From the NCBI RefSeq assembly GCF_018448905.1, contig NZ_RCWA01000006.1:1-64000 (forward strand): 64,000 nucleotides of DNA, read 5' to 3'. Under the pieces are notes generated by a model, which ran no database searches, had not been told where the DNA came from, and saw nothing but the letters and a program-made list of their open reading frames with translations. Both the position numbers and the translations under genes were made by a program. This DNA comes from Photorhabdus heterorhabditis. Lineage in GTDB: Bacteria > Pseudomonadota > Gammaproteobacteria > Enterobacterales > Enterobacteriaceae. Shown here one piece after another: positions 55,360 to 64,000 of the stretch (positions are counted from its first letter, which is position 1; each line of letters opens with the position of its first letter).

Positions 55360-56857
55360 AATTAATTCAACGTCATTGTTGCTTTTGACATTTTCTGCAA
55401 TTTGTTCCAATGCAATATCGGCTCCTTCCGTCCAGCAATATCAGCATGATGCTGAGATTATTGCAAGGCAAGCTAAGGCGTTGGATGGTGATGTCTCTTT
55501 TGCTAACAATAATCCAGAATCAACGCTCCCCGGTAATGTACCCGCTCCCAACATCAACAAGTACATTCAGCAGGCTGAGAAACTTAAAACTAGTGGTGTC
55601 TTAGATAACAAGGTGAACAGTGGCTATGTTCCGGGTATGCATGTTGACAGCGTTCAGGCAGTCATAGACCAGACTCGGTTAATACATGAGTCACAGCAGA
55701 TGGGGCAGATCGTAGAGGAAATAAGCCGCCGGCGAGACGAAATTCAAGTTGATGCAAAAGCAAATGAGCTGGCAGAACAGACAGTAGAGAGCAAGGCGAA
55801 GGTTATGCGTTCCCAGGCAACAAACATTGAAAAAATGTTCGGTAGCTACGGAATTACTGCATCCGGCTGGGAAAGAAAAATGGACGACAATAGGAGCAAG
55901 GAGCTCTCTACAGGCATCGGTCTGACTATATTCGCCTCTTTCAGTATGCCGGATTACGTGTTCACCGATGTTCTTCGTACCGCATCAGAGCACAATGCTC
56001 GTGTGGTTCTCAACGGGCTTAAAAAGGGTACCACCACGCTCGTAGAGACGCAGGCAGCAATAAAGCAGTACATTGTCAAAGCCAAACTTAAAAATGAACC
56101 CTTAATTACCCTCGACCCAGAGAGTTTTTCGCAATATCAGGTAACTCAAGTCCCGACGATGATTTCGAGAACGGAAAACCGGTTTGCCCGAATCGCTGGT
56201 ACCTTCAATGTGGACTACTTCGAACGTGAGATGAAAAGCTACCCGAATCGGGATATTTTCCCAGTTGCAGGCACAACATATTTGGTAGAAGAAAAAAGCA
56301 TTATCAAAGAGCTTGAGGAGAGGGGAGAGAAATACGACTGGGAAAGCGCTAAGAAACGCGCTCTGGGCGACACTTGGAAAAATCAATGGATGATTAATCT
56401 GCCTCCAGCATATGAGTATAAAGAATGGCTTATCGACCCAACAATCCGGGTTACACAAGATGTGAAAGACAGACAAGGCAGGACGTTGGCATATGCCGGT
56501 GAAATGATTAACCCTCTCACTCGGTTCCCGCAAAATCTTACCATGTTGATTTTTGATCCGATGAGGCCCGAGCAAGTTGAATGGGCTGAGAAAAAATACA
56601 AATCAGTTCTCGGTTCCGGGAAAGTACTGCCTATGTTCACCCGAATTGACATCACTAACGGGTGGGATGACCTGAACGATCTTCGTGAAAAATTCAATGG
56701 GAAAGTTTTTAAGGTTAACGAACAAATAATTAGGCGTTTTCATGTTAAGGCAACCCCCGTCGTAATCAGCGTTGATCACGATAAATTCCGTGTGGTGCAG
56801 TTTAGTGAAGCGGAAATAAAAGGGACTGGTACGCCTGCATCAGCACAGGAGAAATAA
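55346..56857 (+). CDS. TrbC-TraW fusion (TrhW-like) assembly protein
   Basis: 503 residues. The signal peptide ends at about 25 (SNAISAPSV). The central TrbC domain has GLTIFASFSMPDYVFTDVL (about 190-210) and QVTQVPTMI. The C-terminal TraW domain has PTIRVTQDVKDRQGRTLAYA and LLIFDPMRPEQVEWA (about 350-430) and ends with a TrbC-like KVFKVNEQIIRRFHVKATPVV. TrbC and TraW are separate in F but fused in IncH and related systems. Acts in the periplasm in pilus assembly and mating-pair stabilisation. Confidence 0.85.
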   Translation: MRSTKINSTSLLLLTFSAICSNAISAPSVQQYQHDAEIIARQAKALDGDVSFANNNPESTLPGNVPAPNINKYIQQAEKLKTSGVLDNKVNSGYVPGMHVDSVQAVIDQTRLIHESQQMGQIVEEISRRRDEIQVDAKANELAEQTVESKAKVMRSQATNIEKMFGSYGITASGWERKMDDNRSKELSTGIGLTIFASFSMPDYVFTDVLRTASEHNARVVLNGLKKGTTTLVETQAAIKQYIVKAKLKNEPLITLDPESFSQYQVTQVPTMISRTENRFARIAGTFNVDYFEREMKSYPNRDIFPVAGTTYLVEEKSIIKELEERGEKYDWESAKKRALGDTWKNQWMINLPPAYEYKEWLIDPTIRVTQDVKDRQGRTLAYAGEMINPLTRFPQNLTMLIFDPMRPEQVEWAEKKYKSVLGSGKVLPMFTRIDITNGWDDLNDLREKFNGKVFKVNEQIIRRFHVKATPVVISVDHDKFRVVQFSEAEIKGTGTPASAQEK

Positions 56858-56859
56858 GA

Positions 56860-56994
56860 ATGAAAGCGGGATTCATTATGGGCGCACTATTTGCAACCTG
56901 GCTGACGTTAAATTATCCAACCGAAGTGCGTGATGCTTTTAATAAAGTAACTACAGTGCTTTCGGATGGTTATTCAGCTATTAACAATAAGTGA
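56860..56994 (+). CDS. Small 44-residue membrane protein
   Basis: ATG 56860 after GGAGAAATAAG and 2 bp from the stop of trbC/traW. 44 residues with an N-terminal hydrophobic segment (about 3-17, AGFIMGALFATWLTL) and a polar tail. The tight fit between trbC/traW and traU (8 bp) supports it as real. Function unknown. A near palindrome (AAAGTAACTAC) lies in its coding region at 56944. Confidence 0.6.
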   Translation: MKAGFIMGALFATWLTLNYPTEVRDAFNKVTTVLSDGYSAINNK

Positions 56995-57002
56995 GTCGCT
57001 AA

Positions 57003-58052
57003 GTGGAAAAGTTTAAAAAGTTACTTTTAGAAACGCTAATGACCCTGATGTTGCTTTTCTCATTGCCTGCAATGACAATGGCCGCTGATAACGGCGTCGC
57101 AAATGGTGCAATGTGTCAGAGCGCCGGAGTATGGAAGGGACTCATTAAAAATATCTGCTGGAGCTGTATTTTCCCGATGAGGATCATGGGCATTGGCGCG
57201 GCTCCGGAAGGGGCCGCTCCATCTCGCCCTGTCTGTACGTGTACTGACCAGAATGGTGTACCTGAAGTGGGCTGGCAGCTGAGCTTTTTCCAGCCTGTCA
57301 AAATTGTCGAAGTCGTTAAGGCCCCTTGGTGTAGCCCATTTCTTGAAGGAACCATGTTGCAAAAGTCTCAGTTTGACCTTGGCAAAAACAATACTAATCA
57401 GCCAATGACAGCCAACGAAGCAGGCTTCTATGATGTGCATCTTTGGGAATTCCCGATTATGACCATGCTTAAGTTACTCATCATTGGGGAATGCACTGCC
57501 GAACCTTATGTTGATGCCAGCCTAACATATATCAGTGAAGTTGATCCTATGTGGGAAAGTGATCTTCTTACGCTGATCCTAAACCCTGAAGCTGCTGTAT
57601 TTGCTAACCCGATTGCTTCTATGGTTTGTGCGGCGGACTGCGTCAAAGTAACCGCAGGAAATGATAATCTGTCAGCGCACTTCTGTGCCGGTTGCGATGG
57701 GAATATGTATCCCCTGACCGGACATGTTTACGCAAATGATGACGCAGTACGGGCTAGTTCTCTGGTTACCCAACGAATGATTACCAAACTCCACCGGCAG
57801 GGCATGCTCATGCGAACCATGGGCGCAGACGCGATGTGTGAAAAGTCATGGGAATACTTTACGCCGCGTTCGCAATACCGGCTTTCAATGCTGTTTCCGA
57901 CTCCTGAAGCTGAGGGGCCGGGTTGCTGCCACCGGCTTGGTGATTCAGTCCATGCTTGGTCAACCCTTAAAGGTGGGCGTAAGCGTATCGGGGTAGATAG
58001 CTATGTCTACATGTTATGGCGCTATAACGATTGTTGTGTTCGTTTCCTCTGA
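57003..58052 (+). CDS. traU: TraU, pilus assembly protein
   Basis: 349 residues from GTG 57003. Signal peptide to about residue 27. Cysteine-rich mature protein with the TraU features MCQSAGVWKGLIKNICWSCI, FPMRIMG, then CSPFLEG and CTAEPYVDASLTYISEVDP, and CCHRLGDS and RYNDCC near the end. It is needed for DNA transfer rather than pilus synthesis in F and depends on disulfide bonds, which explains the Dsb proteins in the region. An exact palindrome covers codons 5-9. Confidence 0.9.
   Translation: MEKFKKLLLETLMTLMLLFSLPAMTMAADNGVANGAMCQSAGVWKGLIKNICWSCIFPMRIMGIGAAPEGAAPSRPVCTCTDQNGVPEVGWQLSFFQPVKIVEVVKAPWCSPFLEGTMLQKSQFDLGKNNTNQPMTANEAGFYDVHLWEFPIMTMLKLLIIGECTAEPYVDASLTYISEVDPMWESDLLTLILNPEAAVFANPIASMVCAADCVKVTAGNDNLSAHFCAGCDGNMYPLTGHVYANDDAVRASSLVTQRMITKLHRQGMLMRTMGADAMCEKSWEYFTPRSQYRLSMLFPTPEAEGPGCCHRLGDSVHAWSTLKGGRKRIGVDSYVYMLWRYNDCCVRFL
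57017..57027. promoter_or_regulatory. Dispersed palindrome copy 12 (AAAGTTACTTT)
   Basis: Exact AAAGT-T-ACTTT 14 bp after the traU start codon (KLLL). Confidence 0.6.
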
Positions 58053-58067
58053 CGAAAGGGAAAATTG

Positions 58068-61000
58068 ATGAAGCTAAAAAAAACAATAGCATCACTGATT
58101 GCTGTTTCCCTAGTCACTAACACTATGAGCTGGGCATTTTATGTCACGCTCATAAATCTGGCACTGACGCCGCGAGTTATTGCGGCGGATGAGATATTTG
58201 ACCAGCTCGATAATAATTTTGACTTGGCAAATCCAAACTCTAACCGTAACGCTACGACCAGTGCTCAGGAAATTATAGAAAAATACAAAAATGCCAGCTC
58301 CGGTGAGAATTTAAGCGGAACGATAAGTGAAAAATATATAGGCAACGCTGAAACTAAAGATCTTAATGTCGGAAAATATGGTTCATTTAACACCAATGAG
58401 TCAGTAATGAGTAATGCCTCTAAAGATGGGAAGTCCATTGGTGGCTCGGTTTCATTACCTAGTATGACCGGTTCAACCATCAATTCCAACTATACGAAAG
58501 AAGGCGTTAAATTACTTTCGCGTGATGACAGCGGTAATATAGAAATAAGTAATAACCCGAATATCACTCCTGGGACCCAAACAAGCACCGAAGAAATATT
58601 CGGTTCAGAACAGCATCATGGAGACTCTAAGTTCGCTGCGGGGGATAGCTATGGCGACGAAGATGGCTTTATCAATGACATAAAAACCCGAAAAAGTCAG
58701 TTATTCGATGCACAAAGCTACGATGGCGTCGCATATCGTACGCTTGTTAATGCGAACAAAGATAACCCATCACCGGCAATAAAACCCAATGACCCGATGT
58801 TTACAGCTGGTAGAAATGAAATTGGTAATGCGGTTGCTGGCACTGGTAACTGGTTGCAGGACTGTTCTACAGATAAAAAAACGCAGACAATAACGACACA
58901 CTACCCCGATTACAAAGAGTATTACTGTAATTCTCCGAAAAAGGATAACTTCAGCAGCTGTACCATAACTAGGGATTTTACTGTACCTGTCTACATATCC
59001 GGGGGTAACGGGGATTTATCAGTTTGTGGTGACAACTGTGTACGTATCTGGTTCGGTCGACGTGATGATAACTACTGGATAGATGGCGTATACGATAATG
59101 CCCTGACTTTAAAATTCCACCAAGACGCGAAGCTCGCTTCAGCAAAAATTATTGCAGCTGAATGGGATGACCATATGCGAGTAACACTTGATAATAAGCA
59201 AATTTTCGCCCATTTCGACGGAGTTTATCGTGAAACAGACTATGAAGCTCCGCGAGGTAGTTGGGAATTAGGCCATTCGTGGAAACTAGATCACGTTATC
59301 GATATAACAGATAAGGTGAGGGATTCGGTTTATAACGAACCCGACCGCGAAGTGACCATGGCTTCGCGTGTTTGGGTTGGGGGAAAAGGTGAAGGCTATT
59401 TTCAGGTTGAATTAACGTTCGAAAATCTCAAGCTCGAAGATAAACATATCCAGGAACCGGCCGGATGTTACGACGCGGTGAAAACCCCGGACACCTTCTG
59501 TCGTTTTGACCGATTTGCGGATATAGATGTGGGTACAAAGCGTCTTCCTAACGACATTCTTGATTTGGCGAAGCCACTATACGATGGGGATAAAAGTTAT
59601 CTGACCTGGAAGACAAACTTGGAAGGTTACTTTTGTGATCCGTTAGCAAAGGAGAAACTCTGTGCTTACGATGCAAATGGAAATATCATGAAGGACCAAG
59701 CAGGGAAAAACCTTTGCTACACGTATAACGACATCAAAAATATGCCTGACGCTTGTGCGCAGTATAAGAATGACGCTGTCTGCACCATGGATAAACAGAC
59801 TTGTGCAGAAGGATGGCTCGATAGTGGGACAAACACTTGCTATATGTATGAACAGAAATGGACATGTGATCGTGGCAACGATGTTATTCGTGAAGTGGAA
59901 TCAGAGACCAATTCATGTGTGAGTATGATCCCTTGCTCTGGCGGTACCTGTGAAACAGGCCGAAAAGGGGAGAACGGTGATTTCGGTAAGGTAGCAGCCT
60001 ACAGTAACATGGTCCAGTACATGCAGGGGGAAGCTAAATGTACCGACCCGAATGATCCCAACACATGTGTTGTCTTTGAAGGTAAGAAAGAATGGTGTGG
60101 ACGTTCAGTCGGATTTGTTAATGGATTAGCAAAAACAGATTGTTGTGAAGCTCCCCAAGGTACGGCTAGTCCGTTACAAGCAATCGTCTACGCCGGTTCA
60201 ATGATGAGGAATGCGAACTGGGAATATATTAGTGGTAAATTAGCTGCATGGACGGGAGGGGAAACGGGTACGTGGTCTACCATGGCAAATGCGGTAGGTG
60301 AATGGACAGCTACAGCTGGTAAATCTATTGGTCAGATGTGGAGTAATATTACACAGCCTATTACCTCTGCATACGAATCAATTGCAGGAAACCTGAGCCG
60401 TTGGGTTGGTTCTACTAGTGTGTCCGGTAGCGCTGCATCAACGGGCGGGCAGCTAACAAAAGACACAATGCAAACATTTGGCATGGGGGCAATTAAACAA
60501 CAGTTAATGAACAAGGCTTATGAACATATGCCAGCAACTATCAGAAACTTTGTGTTTGACCAAACCGCAACACAAGCTACTGGACAGGCAGTATTTTCAT
60601 CTGCGGTAACAAACTTTATGCTGGCTCTTAACATTATTGGTTGGATATATACTGCTTACCAGATAACCAAAATGCTTCTTGAGATGCTGGTAGCTTGCGA
60701 TCAAAAGGAAATGGAAGCCTCAATACATAAAAACCAGAAGTCATGTTTCACATTAGACACTGATCGATGTGTGAAATATCTTAACCTTGGTTTCACAAAA
60801 AAATGCGTTAAAAAGGCGACAGATATGTGTTGCTACAACTCGATGTTGTCACGAGTCATAATGCAACAGGCATACCCTCAATTAGGGATAGATCCTGTAG
60901 CCTCAAACTGCGCGGGGCTGTCAATTGTGCAAATACAGAATCTCGATTTTGATAAGATAGATCTTACTGAATGGATTAACGATGCAGTACAAGTCGGAGA

Positions 61001-61262
61001 AGTCCCTGATCAATACTCCCAGTTTTCTGAAGAGTCGGTAGCACAAATGCTTCCATATAAGAACAACGACTATATAGGAACAACAGATCGCACGATTAAG
61101 GCGATGGAAGGAGAAGATAATATGATTAAGGCTAGACTTGAGCAAACTCAGGCGATAAAGGAAGAAAATGTGGATTGTAGTTATCTCCCTCGTCCGGCGA
61201 TTTGTGAGGTCGGGTCGACCAGCAAAGATCCGTTGACAGGGAAGGAGTTACCAAAATATTAA
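58068..61262 (+). CDS. traN: TraN, outer-membrane mating-pair stabilisation adhesin
   Basis: 1064 residues from ATG 58068, with GAAAGGG upstream. Signal peptide ends near residue 40 (ALTPRVIAADE). Very rich in cysteine, with TraN-type clusters in the second half such as CAEGWLDSGTNTC, CDQKEMEASIH and CCYNSMLSRVI, and a glycine/serine-rich middle. TraN binds a recipient outer-membrane protein and so helps decide host range; the N-terminal half is expected to be the variable recognition part. Last gene of the operon, followed by a terminator. A one-mismatch palindrome (AAGGTTACTTT) lies at 59623. Confidence 0.9.
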   Translation: MKLKKTIASLIAVSLVTNTMSWAFYVTLINLALTPRVIAADEIFDQLDNNFDLANPNSNRNATTSAQEIIEKYKNASSGENLSGTISEKYIGNAETKDLNVGKYGSFNTNESVMSNASKDGKSIGGSVSLPSMTGSTINSNYTKEGVKLLSRDDSGNIEISNNPNITPGTQTSTEEIFGSEQHHGDSKFAAGDSYGDEDGFINDIKTRKSQLFDAQSYDGVAYRTLVNANKDNPSPAIKPNDPMFTAGRNEIGNAVAGTGNWLQDCSTDKKTQTITTHYPDYKEYYCNSPKKDNFSSCTITRDFTVPVYISGGNGDLSVCGDNCVRIWFGRRDDNYWIDGVYDNALTLKFHQDAKLASAKIIAAEWDDHMRVTLDNKQIFAHFDGVYRETDYEAPRGSWELGHSWKLDHVIDITDKVRDSVYNEPDREVTMASRVWVGGKGEGYFQVELTFENLKLEDKHIQEPAGCYDAVKTPDTFCRFDRFADIDVGTKRLPNDILDLAKPLYDGDKSYLTWKTNLEGYFCDPLAKEKLCAYDANGNIMKDQAGKNLCYTYNDIKNMPDACAQYKNDAVCTMDKQTCAEGWLDSGTNTCYMYEQKWTCDRGNDVIREVESETNSCVSMIPCSGGTCETGRKGENGDFGKVAAYSNMVQYMQGEAKCTDPNDPNTCVVFEGKKEWCGRSVGFVNGLAKTDCCEAPQGTASPLQAIVYAGSMMRNANWEYISGKLAAWTGGETGTWSTMANAVGEWTATAGKSIGQMWSNITQPITSAYESIAGNLSRWVGSTSVSGSAASTGGQLTKDTMQTFGMGAIKQQLMNKAYEHMPATIRNFVFDQTATQATGQAVFSSAVTNFMLALNIIGWIYTAYQITKMLLEMLVACDQKEMEASIHKNQKSCFTLDTDRCVKYLNLGFTKKCVKKATDMCCYNSMLSRVIMQQAYPQLGIDPVASNCAGLSIVQIQNLDFDKIDLTEWINDAVQVGEVPDQYSQFSEESVAQMLPYKNNDYIGTTDRTIKAMEGEDNMIKARLEQTQAIKEENVDCSYLPRPAICEVGSTSKDPLTGKELPKY

Positions 61263-61290
61263 AAAAGGGGCCGAAATGGCCCTTTTCTTT
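61263..61290 (+). terminator. Rho-independent terminator of the traN operon
   Basis: AAAAGGGGCC and TGGCCCTTTT pair around GAAA, followed by CTTTT. It may work in both directions, since a minus-strand gene relic ends just beyond it. Confidence 0.9.
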
Positions 61291-61306
61291 TATCCCAAAT
61301 TCTACA

Positions 61307-61620
61307 TTACCATTTGCCAACCAGTGTTTTTTCCGGGAACCCTTTATTCCCCGTTTCACCTGAGAACAAGTAGTAATCTTTCCCATTAATAGATACGCTC
61401 GGCATGCGAGGAGAGGTTTTCGGATTGTTAGGACGTAAAATGAAGCCATTAAATCCTTTAGAACCTTCATCCATCGTTGTTGGAATTAGCGTATAACGGA
61501 TGAGGGAATAATTACCTTTAGGCAAATTGAGTTGAGACAGCTCCGGTCCAGTAGCCGGACGAATCGTCTGGTAATCAAATAATCAGTCACCAAAAGCGGT
61601 ATCTTTTGATGGTGTTGTAG
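61307..61620 (-). pseudogene. Degenerate minus-strand gene
   Basis: A frame open from about 61580 to the TAA at 61307 encodes DYQTIRPATGPELSQLNLPK and later FNGFILRPNNPK and SINGKDYYLFSGETGNKGF. An in-frame TGA interrupts it at about 61585, upstream of which the same frame continues with CVLATTPSKDTAFGD. No start is found. Not recognised; it looks like a decayed exported protein. Confidence 0.45.
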
Positions 61621-61785
61621 CTAATACACAACTGTCGAATTACGCAGAAAAAATCAAAAAGCTGCTATGCACCCAGATAAAATTTGCGCCAGTAATCGGC
61701 AAGGGGGAATTTACTAAGGATTATAATCGTTTTGTAAAACTAAAGAGGGACGTATGGGTATGCCACATCTGAACGAAAAATAATC

Positions 61786-61893
61786 ATGCCCAATATGAAT
61801 AGAGATAATATTCTTATTGCAGTACCGGGGAGTGGTAAATATTTTACGCTGATTCAGCGGGTAATTGAGATCCTGAGAAATCATCTATTTTGA
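61786..61893 (+). pseudogene. UvrD/Rep-type helicase N-terminal fragment
   Basis: A 35-codon frame reads MPNMNRDNILIAVPGSGKYF, then TLIQRVIEILRN, then a stop. This is the start of a UvrD-like helicase, with the Walker A (PGSGK) and following TLIQR helix; the residue after the Walker lysine is Tyr where Thr is needed, and everything downstream is missing. Confidence 0.6.
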
Positions 61894-62240
61894 AAAAGAT
61901 ATATAGGATGCAGAGTTATGATTAATAAGGAACAGTGACGAGGAGCAAATTAATAACCAGGACAGTATTTACATCTGACATTTATTGATGTATATATTAA
62001 ACGCTAGATAAAAAAATTAAAAATAAAGCAGTGCCTACAAATTAAATAGACTTAAATGCAGTACTAAACAGCTCCAGACCCATCAAAACGGGTTTTCAAA
62101 CTTTAGCCGACAAAAGCGGCCAGCTCTGATATCAGGCTGAAGGACATCACCGTAAAAAGTAATAAAGTTTACTTTTGTCGCTGATGCGATTTCGCACATC
62201 TATAGTCCGGCTAATCCGATTTTCTCAAATCGTAACGAGT
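61894..62240. other. Non-coding, probably degenerate region
   Basis: No gene is recognised. It contains a form of the dispersed palindrome with one inserted T (AAAGTTTACTTT at 62164-62175). Confidence 0.4.
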
Positions 62241-62264
62241 CTATAGCTCCAATTGGAGCTATAG
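62241..62264. promoter_or_regulatory. Perfect 24-bp palindrome
   Basis: Left half CTATAGCTCCAA followed by its exact reverse complement. It lies 146 bp upstream of the unknown gene at 62410. A perfect palindrome of this length with no loop is more typical of a regulator or recombinase site than of a terminator. Confidence 0.7.
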
Positions 62265-62409
62265 CAAGTTGCGTACTGTCTAATGCCAGATCAGTTTAAA
62301 ATCAGGCGGTTTATTTTCTACGGGAGATAAACGACAGACGAAAGTCTAGATTCAATCAATACACGACAGTGTCTGATTGTTGACTAAATTATGTGTATAG
62401 GTACTAAAC

Positions 62410-63315
62410 ATGACAACTTTAAACCCCAAAGATAACCATGCCCTCGCGTTAGCCCTGTCTCAAACTTATGCAAGCATCTATGGCGAAGCTAAGTCTGAGG
62501 AAATCTATAAAGACCTGCGAAACGCTTTCAATGATGAAAATAGTGACGCAGAATTTGCAGTAGTATTTCAGCGGGATAAAGCAATAGTGTTAAAGCTTAA
62601 TGCGTTAACTCCGTTGCAAAGCATTGGCAATATGGTTTCTATAAACAGTAAATATTACCATGTGAATTGCAAGAAATTAGATGTTAAAGAAATTGATTTT
62701 AACAAAGAGGTAGAAATGCTGCGATCTTTTCCTGTTATCCGTATGGTAAAAGACAAAAAAGAGTTTAATAAAAAAGTTAGCGAACAATTTGAGTCTTTTG
62801 GTCTGAACGAATATTTAAATGCTGAAGACCTTCATTACTCATTTGCTAAAGCTAAAGAGTTAAATAATGAACGTCTGAGTGCATGGTTGGCTGATATTAT
62901 CGACAAGCAACGCAAATATATTTTGCGTGAGCATTTCGTTAAGGTTTCTGAAGCACACTATGATTCACTCGACGATTTCAACAATGCAGTACGCCCTTTG
63001 ATGTTAGAACTTGGTTTTCCTGAAGAGTTGGTGAATCATTCATTTAACTCACTGAAACTTCATGATTCGAAATCTTGGGATTATACAGTTGCTAAGCAAA
63101 TCGAATTTCTCGCTAAAAAGGAATATTACCTTATAGAGGAACGTATCAAACTTGAAGCTCTCAAAGAGAAATATAAGGTTTTATCTGACGATGATGCTAA
63201 AGATACGAAAAACGATTCAACTAACAAACGCAAAATAGGTTTTAATGTCTTTAAGATTATTGGCTATGTGTTTTGGTTATTGCTTAATAAATTTATTTTC
63301 CATTCTCATGAATAA
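62410..63315 (+). CDS. Unknown protein with C-terminal membrane segment, 301 residues
   Basis: Soluble helical N-terminal region rich in K/E, with a C-terminal hydrophobic segment at about 280-296 (FKIIGYVFWLLLNKFIF), so it is probably tail-anchored in the membrane. No family recognised. Base composition is AT-rich. It is the only intact gene between traN and the right edge, in a region of relics, which suggests a recent gain or a selected function. Confidence 0.65.
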   Translation: MTTLNPKDNHALALALSQTYASIYGEAKSEEIYKDLRNAFNDENSDAEFAVVFQRDKAIVLKLNALTPLQSIGNMVSINSKYYHVNCKKLDVKEIDFNKEVEMLRSFPVIRMVKDKKEFNKKVSEQFESFGLNEYLNAEDLHYSFAKAKELNNERLSAWLADIIDKQRKYILREHFVKVSEAHYDSLDDFNNAVRPLMLELGFPEELVNHSFNSLKLHDSKSWDYTVAKQIEFLAKKEYYLIEERIKLEALKEKYKVLSDDDAKDTKNDSTNKRKIGFNVFKIIGYVFWLLLNKFIFHSHE

Positions 63316-64000
63316 CCTGAAAATGGAGGATCTTTACAGGAGCTTCTCTTTTATATAGAGAGGAGTAGAACATGACATTTCTTGGAAATATAAACAAAGT
63401 GTTGGTATCAGGCATTGTCATTTGTATGCTGGAGATATTGCATTACTGATTAAACGGGTAAACAAGCGGAAAGTGGTGACAGAGGATGATGAAACGGATA
63501 TTGAATGTATTATCCAGATCAAAGTTCCTCCAGAATTACGGGAAGTAAGTTTTATAGATGTACAAACTGGATAGGTTTGGTCAACCAAATTCTAAACAGA
63601 ACTGATACCCCCCAATAAGGGAGCAATCCCTTACCATGGGATTCTCCCTATGGGATTCCCATGCAAATAAAAAAGGCTTTTATAGATGAACATCAAATGG
63701 ACTTTTCGATCTGATTAAAGAACCTGATGATAACCAGCCGGATGATTTATCATTCGGTATTAATATTTAGCCGGCCTCTGGCAGAAAAGGTGATCGTAGT
63801 TGTATCTGATGGTTAAATCCTTCGTTTCCTGTTATTAGGAAATGAGAAAGATATTATCAAGACAAAATGGATAGATTTTTTCTTTCGCAGAGGATGGTAA
63901 TTATATTCATGTTGTAAATTCCTGACCTAATAAGGACTTCGCTGAATATTTTCATATACCTTTTAAAAGTGTCAGCCAAATCCGTCAGACTAGGACATTT
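63316..64000 (+). pseudogene. Degenerate coding remnants to the right edge
   Basis: Short coding-like pieces in different frames: HLYAGDIALLIKRVNKRKVV (about 63418-63480), EDDETDIECIIQIKVPPELR (to 63540), FDLIKEPDDNQPDDLSFGIN (about 63700), and FFFAEDGNYIHVVNS (about 63885). None is long enough to identify. The region looks like a decayed gene cluster. Confidence 0.45.

Overview
The window looks like DNA of a low-to-medium GC enterobacterium, most like Photorhabdus/Xenorhabdus or a related insect-associated lineage. This rests on 127-bp ERIC repeats, a SsrA/SsrB-type two-component system and overall base composition; no rRNA or tRNA is present to fix the species. Positions 1 to about 8.0 kb look like host (or old accessory) DNA: the 3' part of a highly repetitive coiled-coil gene, ssrA-ssrB, an AT-rich gap with an 11-copy 8-bp tandem repeat, and a telA/xpaC-like pair. 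Between 8.1 and 9.0 kb lies debris: a truncated ERIC and fragments of a DegT-type aminotransferase and a sugar-phosphate cyclase.

From about 9.08 to 61.3 kb there is one nearly complete conjugation system of the F/H kind (MPF_F pilus and secretion genes with a MOB_H relaxase). The layout resembles IncH plasmid R27: pilin-traL-traE-traK-(orf)-traB-(orf)-dsbC-like-traV-traC; a reversed operon of three exported proteins; a solitary ParB/KorB-like gene; an exported Ig-like protein; a leftward mobilisation operon (mobI-like, orf, traI, traD, orf, DUF4400, S49 peptidase); a repeat-rich region that is the best oriT candidate; a FlhD-like/FlhC-like activator pair; traF-traH-traG; a lytic transglycosylase; dsbC and dsbA; a second, 1428-residue Ig-like protein; and an S26 peptidase-trbC/traW-orf-traU-traN operon. 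No integrase, replication initiator or ParA is in the window, so plasmid or integrative element cannot be decided here.

The most notable signal is an 11-bp perfect palindrome, AAAGT-W-ACTTT. It occurs exactly 12 times between 11.8 and 57.0 kb, with many one-mismatch copies, and I found no exact copy outside the transfer region. One copy abuts the start codon of the ParB-like gene, others sit in or near translation starts of transfer genes, and one lies upstream of the activator pair. This resembles the dispersed operator set of KorB in IncP plasmids, and I propose it as the recognition site of the ParB-like protein. A second notable structure is a four-unit, 44-bp-period array of inverted repeats at 35.55-35.72 kb, between the mobI-like gene and the activator operon.

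From 61.3 to 64 kb the DNA is mostly degenerate: a broken minus-strand gene, a UvrD-type helicase fragment, one intact unknown gene preceded by a perfect 24-bp palindrome, and further fragments. Other relics inside the element are a TnpB pseudogene with its IS605-type end, an IS110 fragment, an IS4-family fragment, and three full-length ERICs.
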